Source: Melioribacteraceae bacterium
GTDB lineage: Bacteria; Bacteroidota; Ignavibacteria; Ignavibacteriales; Melioribacteraceae
Assembly: GCA_021740785.1 (NCBI GenBank)
Contig: JAIOZI010000005.1
Span: 41,179 to 105,178 of the forward strand
Length of the DNA stretch: 64,000 nucleotides
Direction of reading: 5' to 3'
The translations under genes were made by a program, and so were the position numbers. The notes beneath the pieces are model-generated. The model did no database searches and had not been told where the DNA came from. It saw nothing but the letters and a program-made list of their open reading frames with translations. Below, piece by piece: positions 17,920 through 27,552 of this stretch. The stretch's first letter is position 1. Each line of letters begins with the position of its first letter.

Positions 17920-20900
17920 TTATTGATTACCCATCGAAAGCGGGCGCGCTGCATCGGTTACTGCACCAATTTTTATTGCATAACTGGTTTTGTTTTTAAT
18001 ATCTCTATCGGTGATATAATGAATATCAAGCAGACCGTCGGTTCTGTAACCTGTTCTCAAATAATTGATTTCACTCAAACACAGGCTCCAGCCGGCTAAC
18101 CAACAATGAAGTGAATTTCTTGTTGACTCATCATCATCGATATGAATTAATAAATCAATATCACTTGCAGGTCCGGCATTAGCATTTTTCGTGCTTCCGA
18201 AAATATACATTCCTTTCACACCATATTTTTCAGCATTAATCTGCATAGCCAATGTTTCCGCCATTTTATAACGCCACTTCCAATGATCATGCTGAGGTGC
18301 TTCTTCGTACTCAATTTCCTGATCATCAAATACGATTTCACTTTCAGAAGGTTTACGTAAAATACCGAGAGCTTCATCCAGGTCCGCATTCATAAGTACT
18401 TTGAGAACATTTCCTTCGGTTGATGAAGGGATATCGATTACATGAATTAATTTTTCCATATCATTTGTTTCTGGAATCAATTCCTTCAAAATATTTTTCG
18501 ATCGTCTTAGGAAATTATCATTGAAAATTATCCCTTCGTCATCAGGATATAAAGGAAGATATCTGATAGAGGCTTCAACTAAGTCCTGGAAAAAGTGAGT
18601 ACCGAAAGAAAGGTCAGGCATATAATTACCTTTTTTCATCGCAATTTCAACTAACATCGCAGTATTACTAATATCAGCATAAGTTACATTTACACCTAAT
18701 TTAATATCGCCTCTGCTTCCCCATCTGCCGGGACCCATTAAAATAAACTTTCTTTTCGGGAGTAATTTATTCAGTTTACCAATTATTCTGCCCACTGCAA
18801 GCATTTCTGATTTAGTTTCCAAATCATAATAACCTTGAGGATCAATGTAGACGATATGAGAAACATCCGGTACTCTTCCGTTAGATACATATTTCTTTGC
18901 CGAGAAAACAACTTTATCTCTTGCAATATCTTTTGGAATCGGGTCGGGAGTATTATGCAGCGAATGACTTTGTGATCTGCACTGAAGCATGTAAAAGTCA
19001 TTTCCATCGGAAGCAAATTCAATATCAACAGGCATATTTAATTGCTTTTGAAGCATCTTAAGAATTTTATTTGCTTGTTTGATAAAATTACTGTTGTTTA
19101 TCAATCCGTCGAATGTGAATACAAAATCATCATTCTCAAAATCCATTTGAAATGCATTGGGACGTGTTAAGTGATTGCCATCGTATTTCGAAATATAATT
19201 TTCGATTCCCGGAATTATATCGCCGAAGTTTTTAAGTAGTATCGGAACTTCTATCGTTTCAAACTGATTGGTTATAAGATTTATAACGTCAACATATTTT
19301 GGGGAATATTTTATCGTTTCCTCTATCGTAACATTAACACGCAATTTGGGCTGCCCCGGTGCAATAAGTACGGGATAATCATTACTCAACCTGTCGACAG
19401 CCCTGGTACCCAAACCGGGCACGAGTCTAATTAATCCATCCTGACGCTTAATTCTGGGCGACCAACGGAATTCATTATTGCTGAATGCTACTCCGGCAAA
19501 TGCAGGTAAAAAATAATCTCCAATCCTTCTTCCAACCACCTCTTGAATTATAATTCCCATCTCCTCGTGGAAATCAAGAAGTCCGCGGGAAGCCCTATAT
19601 TCAATAGGATCGGGACCGAAAGTAGAAGCGTACACTTCGGCAATTGCATCCATTAAAGCACTTAGTCTTTCTTTCTTACTTCCTTGATTGGCTAAAAATA
19701 GACTTTTATACTTTCCCGAAAATGCCGCACCTATCTGATCCTCAAGCAAACTGGAACTCCTCACAATCAAAGGTACTTCTCCAAAATCATCGAGAGCAAC
19801 TGATAATCCTTTTACAATATCGGGCGGAAACTGCGAGTTCTTGAACAATTGAACGATGTGCGGATATTCAAGCCTAACTTCGTCTATTTCTTTATATTTT
19901 TGTTCTAGAACTTCTTCCAGATTATTATACTGCATAAAGTATAAGATTCCATCGGATGTAACGTACCACGACTTTGGAATTTTAATATTCTGCATAATCG
20001 GGTCTGAACCTTTATTCTTTTTTATTACATGAGCAGCTAAAAATAAACCGGCGCTTTTTCCTCCGAGTTTACCATGACTTGCAAGCGGGAATATCATTTT
20101 ATCAATCAGGTTATAGAAATCAGTTAATTTTACATACTCTTTTGCGATGCTTATATAATGAAGATCTTCCGTGAAAAATCTTCTTAGAAGAGATACACGC
20201 AGCCCTTTTTTTGTTGAGGGAGACAGCTCAAATTTTTCCGGCGCCAAATGGAAATATTTTCTAATTGCATCACCAATTTGGGAAAGTGATGTATCCTGGT
20301 TTTCAAGTACCTTTACCAATGCACTTGATTTATCTTCTTGTATCCACTTCTGAATTTTCTCTAGAATTTTACTATCGGGTAGATATTCATCTGCCAGCGA
20401 TAATATTTGCTCAATGTATTCATCATAATTTGTAATAAGCCTTTTTTTCATCGGTTTGTTTTCGTCAGTTAACTCAGCATCATCTTCTGAGCGAGTGCTT
20501 AACCCGGAATTTTTTAATATTTTTTCCGCATCTTCTACTCCGTCCCATGTCAATTGATGTAAAAGCTTACGCAGAATTCCCATAAAAAGGTTAGGATCGG
20601 TTTTTCGTATCATATCTAAAACTATCCGCCACTCACCTCTGCCTGTTATTCGTATTCCGTCTTTCACTTGGTTGAAATCATTTATAACTGCTTTTAGTCT
20701 TTGATGAAGAACAAAATGACCAATTTTTTCCGCAATTGTATCCAGCAGTTTTCTTTCTTCCTTTAGGAAAGGACCTTCATCAATAACCGGCATATCTTCG
20801 GTGTAGACAACCTTAATCAATCCAACTTCTTTATCTTGCACACGAATTTGAGAAACTAGGCGCCACTCGGTACCAAAATATCCTTTTGTTTTATAGATCG

Positions 20901-21105
20901 AATCTTCCAGTTCAAGTTTTGCCTGAGTAATAGTTGGATACTGCCAACCGTGAGGAATTGAGTCAACAACTGCTTGAAACGATTCTTCTATGCTCAGACT
21001 ATTATTCGTTAATACTTCTTCAACTGTGTAAAGGCAATTTAACTCCTTTGCTCTTTCCTGTAATTGCGAAATCAAACTATCTAAAGATTTTGAGTTCCTA
21101 TTCAT
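17920..21105 (-). CDS. GAF + PEP/pyruvate-binding ATP-grasp + nucleotidyltransferase fusion protein
   Basis: The 1061-residue protein has a GAF-like N-terminus (about 10-140). A helical linker is followed by a PPDK/PEP-synthase ATP-grasp domain (about 345-735): GGKSAGLFLAAHV, IVRSSSLLEDQ, DIEFASDGNDFYMLQCRSQ. A domain with MGPGRWGSRGD and FGTHFFQDLV comes next. The C-terminal 100 residues are a minimal Pol-beta type nucleotidyltransferase (FGSTKNANAGPASDIDLL, third Asp in LLDIHYI). The phosphohistidine domain and TIM barrel of true PEP synthases are absent, so it is not a complete PEP synthase. Its start overlaps the upstream paralogue by 4 bases. The function is unknown; phosphoryl or nucleotidyl transfer is inferred. 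Confidence 0.75.
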   Translation of the reverse strand: MNRNSKSLDSLISQLQERAKELNCLYTVEEVLTNNSLSIEESFQAVVDSIPHGWQYPTITQAKLELEDSIYKTKGYFGTEWRLVSQIRVQDKEVGLIKVVYTEDMPVIDEGPFLKEERKLLDTIAEKIGHFVLHQRLKAVINDFNQVKDGIRITGRGEWRIVLDMIRKTDPNLFMGILRKLLHQLTWDGVEDAEKILKNSGLSTRSEDDAELTDENKPMKKRLITNYDEYIEQILSLADEYLPDSKILEKIQKWIQEDKSSALVKVLENQDTSLSQIGDAIRKYFHLAPEKFELSPSTKKGLRVSLLRRFFTEDLHYISIAKEYVKLTDFYNLIDKMIFPLASHGKLGGKSAGLFLAAHVIKKNKGSDPIMQNIKIPKSWYVTSDGILYFMQYNNLEEVLEQKYKEIDEVRLEYPHIVQLFKNSQFPPDIVKGLSVALDDFGEVPLIVRSSSLLEDQIGAAFSGKYKSLFLANQGSKKERLSALMDAIAEVYASTFGPDPIEYRASRGLLDFHEEMGIIIQEVVGRRIGDYFLPAFAGVAFSNNEFRWSPRIKRQDGLIRLVPGLGTRAVDRLSNDYPVLIAPGQPKLRVNVTIEETIKYSPKYVDVINLITNQFETIEVPILLKNFGDIIPGIENYISKYDGNHLTRPNAFQMDFENDDFVFTFDGLINNSNFIKQANKILKMLQKQLNMPVDIEFASDGNDFYMLQCRSQSHSLHNTPDPIPKDIARDKVVFSAKKYVSNGRVPDVSHIVYIDPQGYYDLETKSEMLAVGRIIGKLNKLLPKRKFILMGPGRWGSRGDIKLGVNVTYADISNTAMLVEIAMKKGNYMPDLSFGTHFFQDLVEASIRYLPLYPDDEGIIFNDNFLRRSKNILKELIPETNDMEKLIHVIDIPSSTEGNVLKVLMNADLDEALGILRKPSESEIVFDDQEIEYEEAPQHDHWKWRYKMAETLAMQINAEKYGVKGMYIFGSTKNANAGPASDIDLLIHIDDDESTRNSLHCWLAGWSLCLSEINYLRTGYRTDGLLDIHYITDRDIKNKTSYAIKIGAVTDAARPLSMGNQ

Positions 21106-22832
21106 CTTTGAATTACTCCTCTTCTGCTTTTTCCATCAACTATAATTTTCATTGGTGATGAAACTTTTATATGCTTAACAAATTTTGATTCATTAATTAC
21201 TTCCTGCTCATCCAGCCATTTCCAATCAATTTTAAAATCGGAAGAATGGTGAACCGAAAAATAACAAACTTTAAAACTGATAAGGTTATGAAAAAAATGA
21301 GAACCTTGACTAAGTTCCACATCCATACCAGGTCTTGTAGCTTCAACTATAACTTTTGCTCCGGCAATTTGACCCCAATCAACCGGAATTCCCAGCCATT
21401 GATCAGTGCTTCCCCATCTGCCGAATCCAATCAGAACATAAGGTATATCATTCTGAGATAAAACTTTATTTATCCTATCAATTTCATCTGCAATGATCGG
21501 TGTATATTTTGCTTCAAATACATCCGGTTTTACGAAAACCACATCTTTAATATTATCAATAAAAGCATTTCCCAAAACTCGTTCGGAGGCGATTACGTTT
21601 GAATCACTTTTTAATTCTTCATTTGAAAGAGTTTCGGTTTGTTCGGTTACCATCATTGGTCGTACCTGTAGAAATCCAAAATTTAATTTTTTGTTTGATT
21701 TATCAACGTCAATAGCAAACTCAATCTCAACAGGATTTTCAACAGCAGTCTCACAAATCGATATCATTTCATTTATCAAATTATTAAAGCGGAATTCATT
21801 CAGATGCAGCAGGTAAGAAAAATTAATTATTCGCGGTCCATCTGATCCGATTCCCGGTACAATCCTTTGCGAATCCGAATTAAAAGTGGATGCAGAATAA
21901 TCAATCGATCCGTCATATTCAGCCTGTTCGAGATCTTTCATCACCAAATATTCGCTTTCTTTAGATGGATCATAATTAATATGATACTCCATATTCACCG
22001 CCCAATACTTTAACTGAGTATTTTTCAGCAAATCCTGTGGACTTGCGAAAGGCGGAGATAATCTCGGGTATTTCGGTGAGTAAGTCCAGCTAAGTTCACC
22101 GTCAACAATTGTTTTCCCTAAACCAAGAGCAAGATTAACCACTCCGTCTTCGGGCTTCCACTTACCGAATGCATAATGATTATATGAGCGGGCAACACCT
22201 GATATTGCCGGGTAGAATGAATCGGTATATCTTCGTCCGACAACTTCTTGTATTATAACCGCCATCTCTTCTTCAGAAACTTGATGCTTTGTTGCCTTAA
22301 GATAATCACGTGCCGGTTTTAGGAATGTAGATGCGTAAACAAACTTTATTGCTTCGGTTAATTTTTGAAATCTTGTATCGGTATCGCCCTGGTTATTTGA
22401 AATCATTTTCGTTGCATAAATACCGGCAAACGGTTCGTCTTTTTGATCTTCAAGGCTGCTTGAAGAACGAATTGCAAGCGGTACGTGAATTTTGGAAATC
22501 AAAACTCTCAGGTCACCTAAAATTTCAACAGGTAGATCTGCATTCTGAAATCGTTCAATTATCCTTCGATCTTCAAACTCGTTTTCGATAAATGACCAAA
22601 GATCATTTCTTTTCATAAACGAATCGAAATAATCTGTTGCAATTACTGTTAATTTAGGAATTTTGACTTCTATTTGAGGATATTTTAATTTATCAATTTC
22701 ATTCTGAATAACCGTATGAATAGATGCTAATCCAGATGCTTTTCCGCCTATACCTCCGAATCCAATTACGGAAATTGCATCTCCGTTTTCGAAAAACTCT
22801 CTTCTGAATTGTGGAAATTCTTTTTGTGTCAT
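21102..22832 (-). CDS. PEP/pyruvate-binding ATP-grasp domain protein
   Basis: The 576 residues start with GFGGIGGKASGLASIH, then AIRSSSSLEDQKDEPFAGIYATK, then VEIEFAID...FLQVRPMM. This is the nucleotide-binding domain of PPDK/PEP synthase with its Glu and Gln-x-Arg ligands. The C-terminal 170 residues contain GFGRWGSTDQWLG and QGSHFFHNL, a region shared with the downstream 1061-residue protein. No phosphohistidine domain or PEP-binding barrel is present. It is co-translated with its larger paralogue through an ATGA overlap, so the two probably act together. Confidence 0.75.
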   Translation of the reverse strand: MTQKEFPQFRREFFENGDAISVIGFGGIGGKASGLASIHTVIQNEIDKLKYPQIEVKIPKLTVIATDYFDSFMKRNDLWSFIENEFEDRRIIERFQNADLPVEILGDLRVLISKIHVPLAIRSSSSLEDQKDEPFAGIYATKMISNNQGDTDTRFQKLTEAIKFVYASTFLKPARDYLKATKHQVSEEEMAVIIQEVVGRRYTDSFYPAISGVARSYNHYAFGKWKPEDGVVNLALGLGKTIVDGELSWTYSPKYPRLSPPFASPQDLLKNTQLKYWAVNMEYHINYDPSKESEYLVMKDLEQAEYDGSIDYSASTFNSDSQRIVPGIGSDGPRIINFSYLLHLNEFRFNNLINEMISICETAVENPVEIEFAIDVDKSNKKLNFGFLQVRPMMVTEQTETLSNEELKSDSNVIASERVLGNAFIDNIKDVVFVKPDVFEAKYTPIIADEIDRINKVLSQNDIPYVLIGFGRWGSTDQWLGIPVDWGQIAGAKVIVEATRPGMDVELSQGSHFFHNLISFKVCYFSVHHSSDFKIDWKWLDEQEVINESKFVKHIKVSSPMKIIVDGKSRRGVIQR

Positions 22833-22896
22833 TTATTCATCCAGTATAAAACGAATACAAATCGATTTATTAAAGTAGATGGATAATAATATAAAA

Positions 22897-22935
22897 TAAA
22901 AAAGTGAGACCCGCACCATAGGATCTCACTTTTCA
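22897..22935 (-). terminator. Rho-independent terminator after glutamate dehydrogenase gene
   Basis: On the minus strand AAAAGTGAGATCC pairs with GG(G)TCTCACTTTT and a run of T follows. It separates the dehydrogenase from the PEP-binding gene pair. Confidence 0.8.
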
Positions 22936-22952
22936 ATTTTGAAAAGATGGAT

Positions 22953-24239
22953 TTACACCCAGCCGCGGTCTTTACATGCTTGTGCTACTCTGCTTATTGA
23001 AATAATATAAGCGGCATCTCGCATGTACAACTTTTTCTTTCTTGCTAAGTCACTAACTGCGAGGAAAGCCGAAGTCATTTTTACATCCAGTTTACTTAAT
23101 ACTTCATCCTTTTCCCAGAAATAATTCATATTGCTTTGAACTTGCTCAAAATAGCTGCAAGTTACTCCGCCTGCGTTTGCAAGAAAATCTGGTATCATAA
23201 ATATTCCTTTTTCCTGAATAATTTTATCCGCTTCGGGTGTTGTAGGTCCGTTTGCCCCTTCAGCAATTATTTTAACTTTACTGCTTATTTTTGAAGCATT
23301 ATCACCGCGAACCTGATTCTCTAAAGCTGCAGGAATTAGAATATCAACATCCTGCTCAATCCATGCATCTCCATCCAGAATTTCATAATTCAATTCTTTT
23401 GCTTTTGCTCTATCAATTCCACCGAATCTGTCTGTTATTTTTAACAGTTCATCCAGATCAATGCCACTTTCCTTTTTAAAAGTATAAGAAATCTGATCCG
23501 TTTGATCCCAGCATGAAACAGCGATTACCTTGCCGCCCATCTGATTGTAAAGTTTAATTGCATACTGCGCAACATTTCCGAATCCCTGAACCGAAGCTGT
23601 TGTTTCACTAGGTTTGATTCTCAATTCTTTTAACGCTTCTCTAACGGTAAAGATCACTCCGTAACCGGTAGCTTCTGTTCTACCCAGTGACCCGCCCATT
23701 CCTACAGGTTTACCGGTGATAAAACCGGGGTACTTAGCGCCGTTAATTGCTTCATATTCATCAAGCATCCAGAGCATGTGCTGTGCACTTGTCATTACAT
23801 CGGGTGCCGGTACGTCATTCAAGGGACCAACATTTTTCGTCATCTGACGAACCCAGCCGCGGCAAATTTGTTCCTGCTCTCTCATGCTTAAATTATGAGG
23901 ATCGCATACAACACCTCCCTTTCCGCCGCCAAGCGGAATACCAACAACCGCACATTTCCACGTCATCCACATTGCAAGCGCTCTTACCGTATCAACTGTT
24001 TCCTGCGGGTGGAATCTTATACCGCCTTTACTAGGTCCACGCGCATCATTATGTTGTACTCGAAATCCTCTAAACACCTTAACCGTTCCATCATCCATAT
24101 GTACGGGAATACTAAACTGATATTCTCTTAATGCATTTCTTAATATTTCTCTTGTGCCTTCATCCAACGACAGCATTTCGGCAACTTTATCAAACTGTGC
24201 TTGTGCCATTTCAAATGGATTGAAATCCTTAGAAATCAT
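22953..24239 (-). CDS. gdhA: Glu/Leu/Phe/Val dehydrogenase, probably glutamate dehydrogenase
   Basis: The 428-residue length and motifs match hexameric family I/II glutamate dehydrogenases: FRGFRVQHNDARGPSKGG, the active-site Lys in GIPLGGGKGG, PAPDVMT and the NAD(P)-binding ASVQGFGNVAQYA. It interconverts glutamate and 2-oxoglutarate plus ammonia in the cytoplasm. GAGGTGA lies upstream of the ATG and a strong terminator follows the gene. The Leu/Phe/Val specificity alternative is less likely given the length, but cannot be ruled out by eye. Confidence 0.9.
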   Translation of the reverse strand: MISKDFNPFEMAQAQFDKVAEMLSLDEGTREILRNALREYQFSIPVHMDDGTVKVFRGFRVQHNDARGPSKGGIRFHPQETVDTVRALAMWMTWKCAVVGIPLGGGKGGVVCDPHNLSMREQEQICRGWVRQMTKNVGPLNDVPAPDVMTSAQHMLWMLDEYEAINGAKYPGFITGKPVGMGGSLGRTEATGYGVIFTVREALKELRIKPSETTASVQGFGNVAQYAIKLYNQMGGKVIAVSCWDQTDQISYTFKKESGIDLDELLKITDRFGGIDRAKAKELNYEILDGDAWIEQDVDILIPAALENQVRGDNASKISSKVKIIAEGANGPTTPEADKIIQEKGIFMIPDFLANAGGVTCSYFEQVQSNMNYFWEKDEVLSKLDVKMTSAFLAVSDLARKKKLYMRDAAYIISISRVAQACKDRGWV

Positions 24240-24490
24240 AACTTCACCTCTACCATAGATTTTTAAAAGACAATCGGAAATAAAAACAGCAGGGCGCCGG
24301 ATGGGTATTAATAATTAATCTATTTTTTTAATTATAAAGATCGCTTGCTATTTATTTCCGATACAAAAATTTTAATTACAGTTAGTAAATTATGCAATTG
24401 GGATATGCTTGGCAATAAAAACCGGACATCAGTATAATTTTTTTTTTGATTTACCCGCTTTATATATTTTTACGGGAATGTTTGGGAGGA

Positions 24491-24889
24491 TTAATCTTTC
24501 TTATAAGTTACAATTACACCATTATTTTCGCGGACAATCATCTTATCATCATTAATTTCGAGAATTTCGAGTTCACCTTTTTTTGAACTTCTCCGGTGTC
24601 GAATTTGAAGCAGTGTTAAATCTTCTGACAGCGACCAGGTACCGTACATTTTACCATCTCGGAAATTCATCACAAAACTGTTATCGTCAAAAAATTCCCA
24701 GTAGGCATATCGAACTCTTTTCATTACCTTTTTTAATTTTTTACCGGAGTAAAAATTATTGGTAACTTGACTTGTGTCTACCTTTTCGAATGTCCATGAA
24801 CCATACAATACCGATTCATAACTGGAACCGCATGAAGATATTAAAGTTGTTATTGTTATTGCCAAGAGGACAAATAAGAAAAACCTCAA
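24491..24889 (-). CDS. Small lipoprotein, lipocalin-like
   Basis: The 132-residue protein has a lipoprotein signal with lipobox LISSC. The mature part has a YGSWTFEK start and later FFDDNSF, GTWSLSED and LEILEINDDKMIV strands. These resemble short lipocalin-like domains found in many Bacteroidota lipoproteins. There is no ATG before the lipobox, so the likely start is the TTG at 24889. Function is unknown. Confidence 0.6.
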   Translation of the reverse strand: MRFFLFVLLAITITTLISSCGSSYESVLYGSWTFEKVDTSQVTNNFYSGKKLKKVMKRVRYAYWEFFDDNSFVMNFRDGKMYGTWSLSEDLTLLQIRHRRSSKKGELEILEINDDKMIVRENNGVIVTYKKD

Positions 24890-24979
24890 AAAGAATACCT
24901 TTCTTGATGGAAAATCAAAGGGTGAATATAAGAATTATTTTTACAATATATATTGAATTATTTCACTCCTTTTTAAATT

Positions 24980-26452
24980 TTAGAATAATCTATTCTTCTG
25001 TTTCATTAATTTTCCGTATGAATAATCGGCTTCAAAATTCCCGTCGGAACTCATAATAGTTTTACCTCTAAGAATTGTCCTCAATATTCTAAGTTCGAAC
25101 TCCATTCCATCAAACGGAGAATAATGATATTTATTCATCAGGTCTTTTTCAGAGAACTTGGTTTTATTCCATAAGTCGATAAGAACGAAATCAGCATCTC
25201 TACCTCTTTCCAGCAAACCTTTCTGTTTCAGCCTGAAAGTAGTTGCGGGCATGGTACAAAGAAGGTTAACCGCAGTTTCTAGATCGATTCTCCCCTTCTT
25301 AAAACCCTCGCTTATTACATATGACACACGTGTTTGTAATCCCGATACTCCGCTTAATGCACCCGGAAAATCCTCATGATTTTTATACTTCTCCGGGTTC
25401 ATATTGAAATGATCAGATGCTATGAAATTTATCAAATTATTATTAATCCCATTCCACAATGCTTCAACATCATAATCATTTTTAATAGTGGGTATAGTTT
25501 TAAGCTTTACCTCAGTTTCAGCATTTTTAATGTCAGTTCTGTTAAAGTGAAGATAATGAGGTGCAGTATCTACGGAGATTCTTGTATTTCCTTTTTTATT
25601 ACCGGATATTTCTTTTAATGAAACAAGAGATGAAATGTTCGAAATATGAACGTATGAATTATACTCATGAGCCATAGCAATGATATTCTTGATAGCTTCT
25701 CTTTCTGCCTGTTCGTCATGAATTTTATAAAACGTATTTCGATCATTAAGTTTAAGTCGCTTCGCTCTATAATTCTTTTGAGATACCATTTCATAATCTT
25801 CCGGATGAAGGATAAGTGGCAGACCGGTAGTTTTAATCCATCTGCCCAGATTTCTCATTTGATCGTAATTAATTCTTTTCATGCTTTCAAATACGTTGGA
25901 TAAGTATGCATAAAAACCTATGACACCGGTTTGAGCTAAATCCCAAACTTTACGCTGCATATCAATATTTTTGTAGAAATCATCTCCATCGATTCCGCCC
26001 CAAAAGGCATAATCCACCAATGAATTGCCCTGAGTTAATTTGCAAATCTCATTAAAATTTTCAGAAGACGTTATTCCAGGATTAGTAACTGACGGAACAG
26101 CAATAACCGTGGTTACACCGCCGTATGCTGCTGAAAGTGAACCATTTTTGAATCCATCAAAATCATTATTCTCGGGCACTACTAAATGTACTCTTGGATC
26201 AATACTTCCGGGCATAACAAATTGATAGCCGCAATCAATTAACTCGTAACTTGAATCATAATAAAAGGAGCGGACATCTTTGACGAATTCATCTCTCTCT
26301 TCCACTGTTGAAATCGCCTCCCACGGAATTCCTCTCTTATACCTTGAATTAATCGCATCGATTTTTTCATTGAAAATGATATCTACGAGTTTTAATTTAT
26401 TTTTTTTATACGGGATAAAAACGTTTCTCAAAACTTTCAATTTGCCTTGCAT
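24980..26452 (-). CDS. Dihydroorotase-like amidohydrolase with lost metal ligands
   Basis: The 490 residues align by eye with dihydroorotase/allantoinase: PGSIDPRVH, GGVTTVIAVPSVTNP, GVIGFYAYL, LILHPED (H216), YVHISN (H269), TAPHYLHF, IASDHF and GLLERGRDADFVLIDL. Two key positions differ. The HxH motif reads R87-V-H89, so the first His is Arg. The Lys normally carboxylated to bridge two metals is Tyr181. The first 80 residues also contain an unusual insertion. It may be a mononuclear or catalytically dead homologue. There is no pyrimidine gene next to it. Confidence 0.75.
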   Translation of the reverse strand: MQGKLKVLRNVFIPYKKNKLKLVDIIFNEKIDAINSRYKRGIPWEAISTVEERDEFVKDVRSFYYDSSYELIDCGYQFVMPGSIDPRVHLVVPENNDFDGFKNGSLSAAYGGVTTVIAVPSVTNPGITSSENFNEICKLTQGNSLVDYAFWGGIDGDDFYKNIDMQRKVWDLAQTGVIGFYAYLSNVFESMKRINYDQMRNLGRWIKTTGLPLILHPEDYEMVSQKNYRAKRLKLNDRNTFYKIHDEQAEREAIKNIIAMAHEYNSYVHISNISSLVSLKEISGNKKGNTRISVDTAPHYLHFNRTDIKNAETEVKLKTIPTIKNDYDVEALWNGINNNLINFIASDHFNMNPEKYKNHEDFPGALSGVSGLQTRVSYVISEGFKKGRIDLETAVNLLCTMPATTFRLKQKGLLERGRDADFVLIDLWNKTKFSEKDLMNKYHYSPFDGMEFELRILRTILRGKTIMSSDGNFEADYSYGKLMKQKNRLF

Positions 26453-26972
26453 AGCAAACCTCTGATTTATTTACTAAAACGTGAAACGTATTTTAATCCT
26501 AAAACTTCTGTTTGTACTGTGAATAGATCAACTGACTTATTGATAACGATAGTTATTAAACCCAAAAAATTCATTAGAAATGAATTTTTGCCGTTAGCCG
26601 CTCATAAAATATTTAATAATACATTTTATGTTGCAGTGTTAATCCAGGCAATTTGTAAGAAAAATATTTTAAAAATAACGAATACCAAAATTTCTATATG
26701 GCTAAGTATCTTATATTTCTTGACTGACAAATTGTCGGCACGCAGGGCAGATTTTCAATTGGAAAATCTGGGTTAAATATAAAACAACATCATCATATTT
26801 ACCACAAAATACTTGATAACTTATTGATATTTTTTAGCAGCATTCATTTTATTATGCAAGAGAAGTTTTTATTTAATAGTTTTGTACGTTCTTTTTAATG
26901 AATTGAAAGTTCTTTTAATTATTGTATTACTTGCTTTTAACGGTCGACATAATTAAATAGAAAACCTAAAAA
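26453..26972. other. Intergenic stretch before tRNA-Ser
   Basis: I see no protein gene. At 26748-26770 a perfect 9 bp hairpin (CAGATTTTC arms, AATTG loop) follows ACAAATTGTCGG. That same 12-mer recurs near 63229, also just before a hairpin. Confidence 0.45.
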
Positions 26973-27063
26973 GGAAAGGTGGCAGAGTGGTTGAATGCGG
27001 CGGTCTCGAAAACCGTTGTTCCACATTGTGGAACCGGGGGTTCGAATCCCCCCCTTTCCGCCA
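26973..27063 (+). tRNA. tRNA-Ser (CGA anticodon)
   Basis: The acceptor stem GGAAAGG (26973-26979) pairs with CCTTTCC (27053-27059), followed by G and an encoded CCA (27061-27063). The anticodon loop is CTCGAAA with anticodon CGA. A long variable arm (TTGTTCCACATTGTGGAA) and a GTTCGAATC T-loop complete a class II tRNA. Its 3' end is the left boundary of the duplicated repeat module. Confidence 0.95.
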
Positions 27064-27294
27064 ACCTTCGCTGAATTGAATATTCCAAACTATGGTTCTA
27101 TTCTAGCTTCGGTTGGCTGACCATTGTCCTTAATTTGTATGTTTCATTTATATTTGGCTTTGTTGGATAATCCAAAAAATGGTTTGTTTCTAGCTGCGGT
27201 TGACTGAACGTTGTTTTTAGTTTTGTTTGAATTGAGCTGCTAATTAGCCTGTTTGATAACAATTAATTGGGAATATGTATTTTGTTTATTTCTT
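27055..27294 (+). repeat. Left copy of a 240 bp direct repeat, from tRNA 3' end into the GIY-YIG gene
   Basis: This segment recurs at 27553-27793 with about 90 percent identity by eye, offset 498 bp. It starts with the last nine bases of tRNA-Ser (TTTCCGCCA) and ends six to seven codons into the GIY-YIG frame. Inside are two sub-repeats, each with a TTC-x-AAAC/AAAAATGGTT-like part, a TTCTAGCTKCGGTTG core and a short palindrome. CCAACC-TTC-GCT (27061-27072) can pair with AGC-TTC-GGTTGG (27105-27116), leaving an internal loop. Confidence 0.85.
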
Positions 27295-27541
27295 AGTCAG
27301 CAAGGAAAAGAATTTTATCTACGTTGGTAGGACTGATAATATTGATAAAAGATTTGCTGAACACTTAGAGGGAATGGTTCAATCAACGAAGTTTTATCGA
27401 CCCCTTGTTCTTGATTCTTATATTGCAGTATCTACAAGAAAAAAAGCTGTTGAATTAGAAAAATATTTTAAGAGAGGTTCCGGTAAAGCCTTTTTGAAGA
27501 AACGAATTTTAACTAACGAAGCTCCGAAGGAGAATTGTTAG
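27275..27541 (+). CDS. Small GIY-YIG nuclease domain protein
   Basis: The 88 residues form one complete GIY-YIG module: VYF (4-6), IYVGRT (15-20), Arg26 in KRFAEH, and Glu62 in VELEKYFKRGSGKAF. These supply the tyrosines, catalytic Arg and metal-binding Glu of the family (UvrC N-domain, YhbQ/UPF0213 type). It should cleave DNA strands. The gene starts inside the end of a 240 bp direct repeat and is followed by a second copy of that repeat, so it looks like cargo or effector of a repeat element anchored at tRNA-Ser. Stand-alone proteins of this size are otherwise of unknown role. Confidence 0.85.
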   Translation: MYFVYFLVSKEKNFIYVGRTDNIDKRFAEHLEGMVQSTKFYRPLVLDSYIAVSTRKKAVELEKYFKRGSGKAFLKKRILTNEAPKENC

Positions 27542-27552
27542 TCCCAACCTTA

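Noticed and set aside
26447..26776. 109-codon plus-strand ORF upstream of tRNA-Ser
   Set aside because: Composition is AT-driven with no domain pattern or ribosome site. It overlaps the start of the dihydroorotase-like gene and ends in a hairpin.
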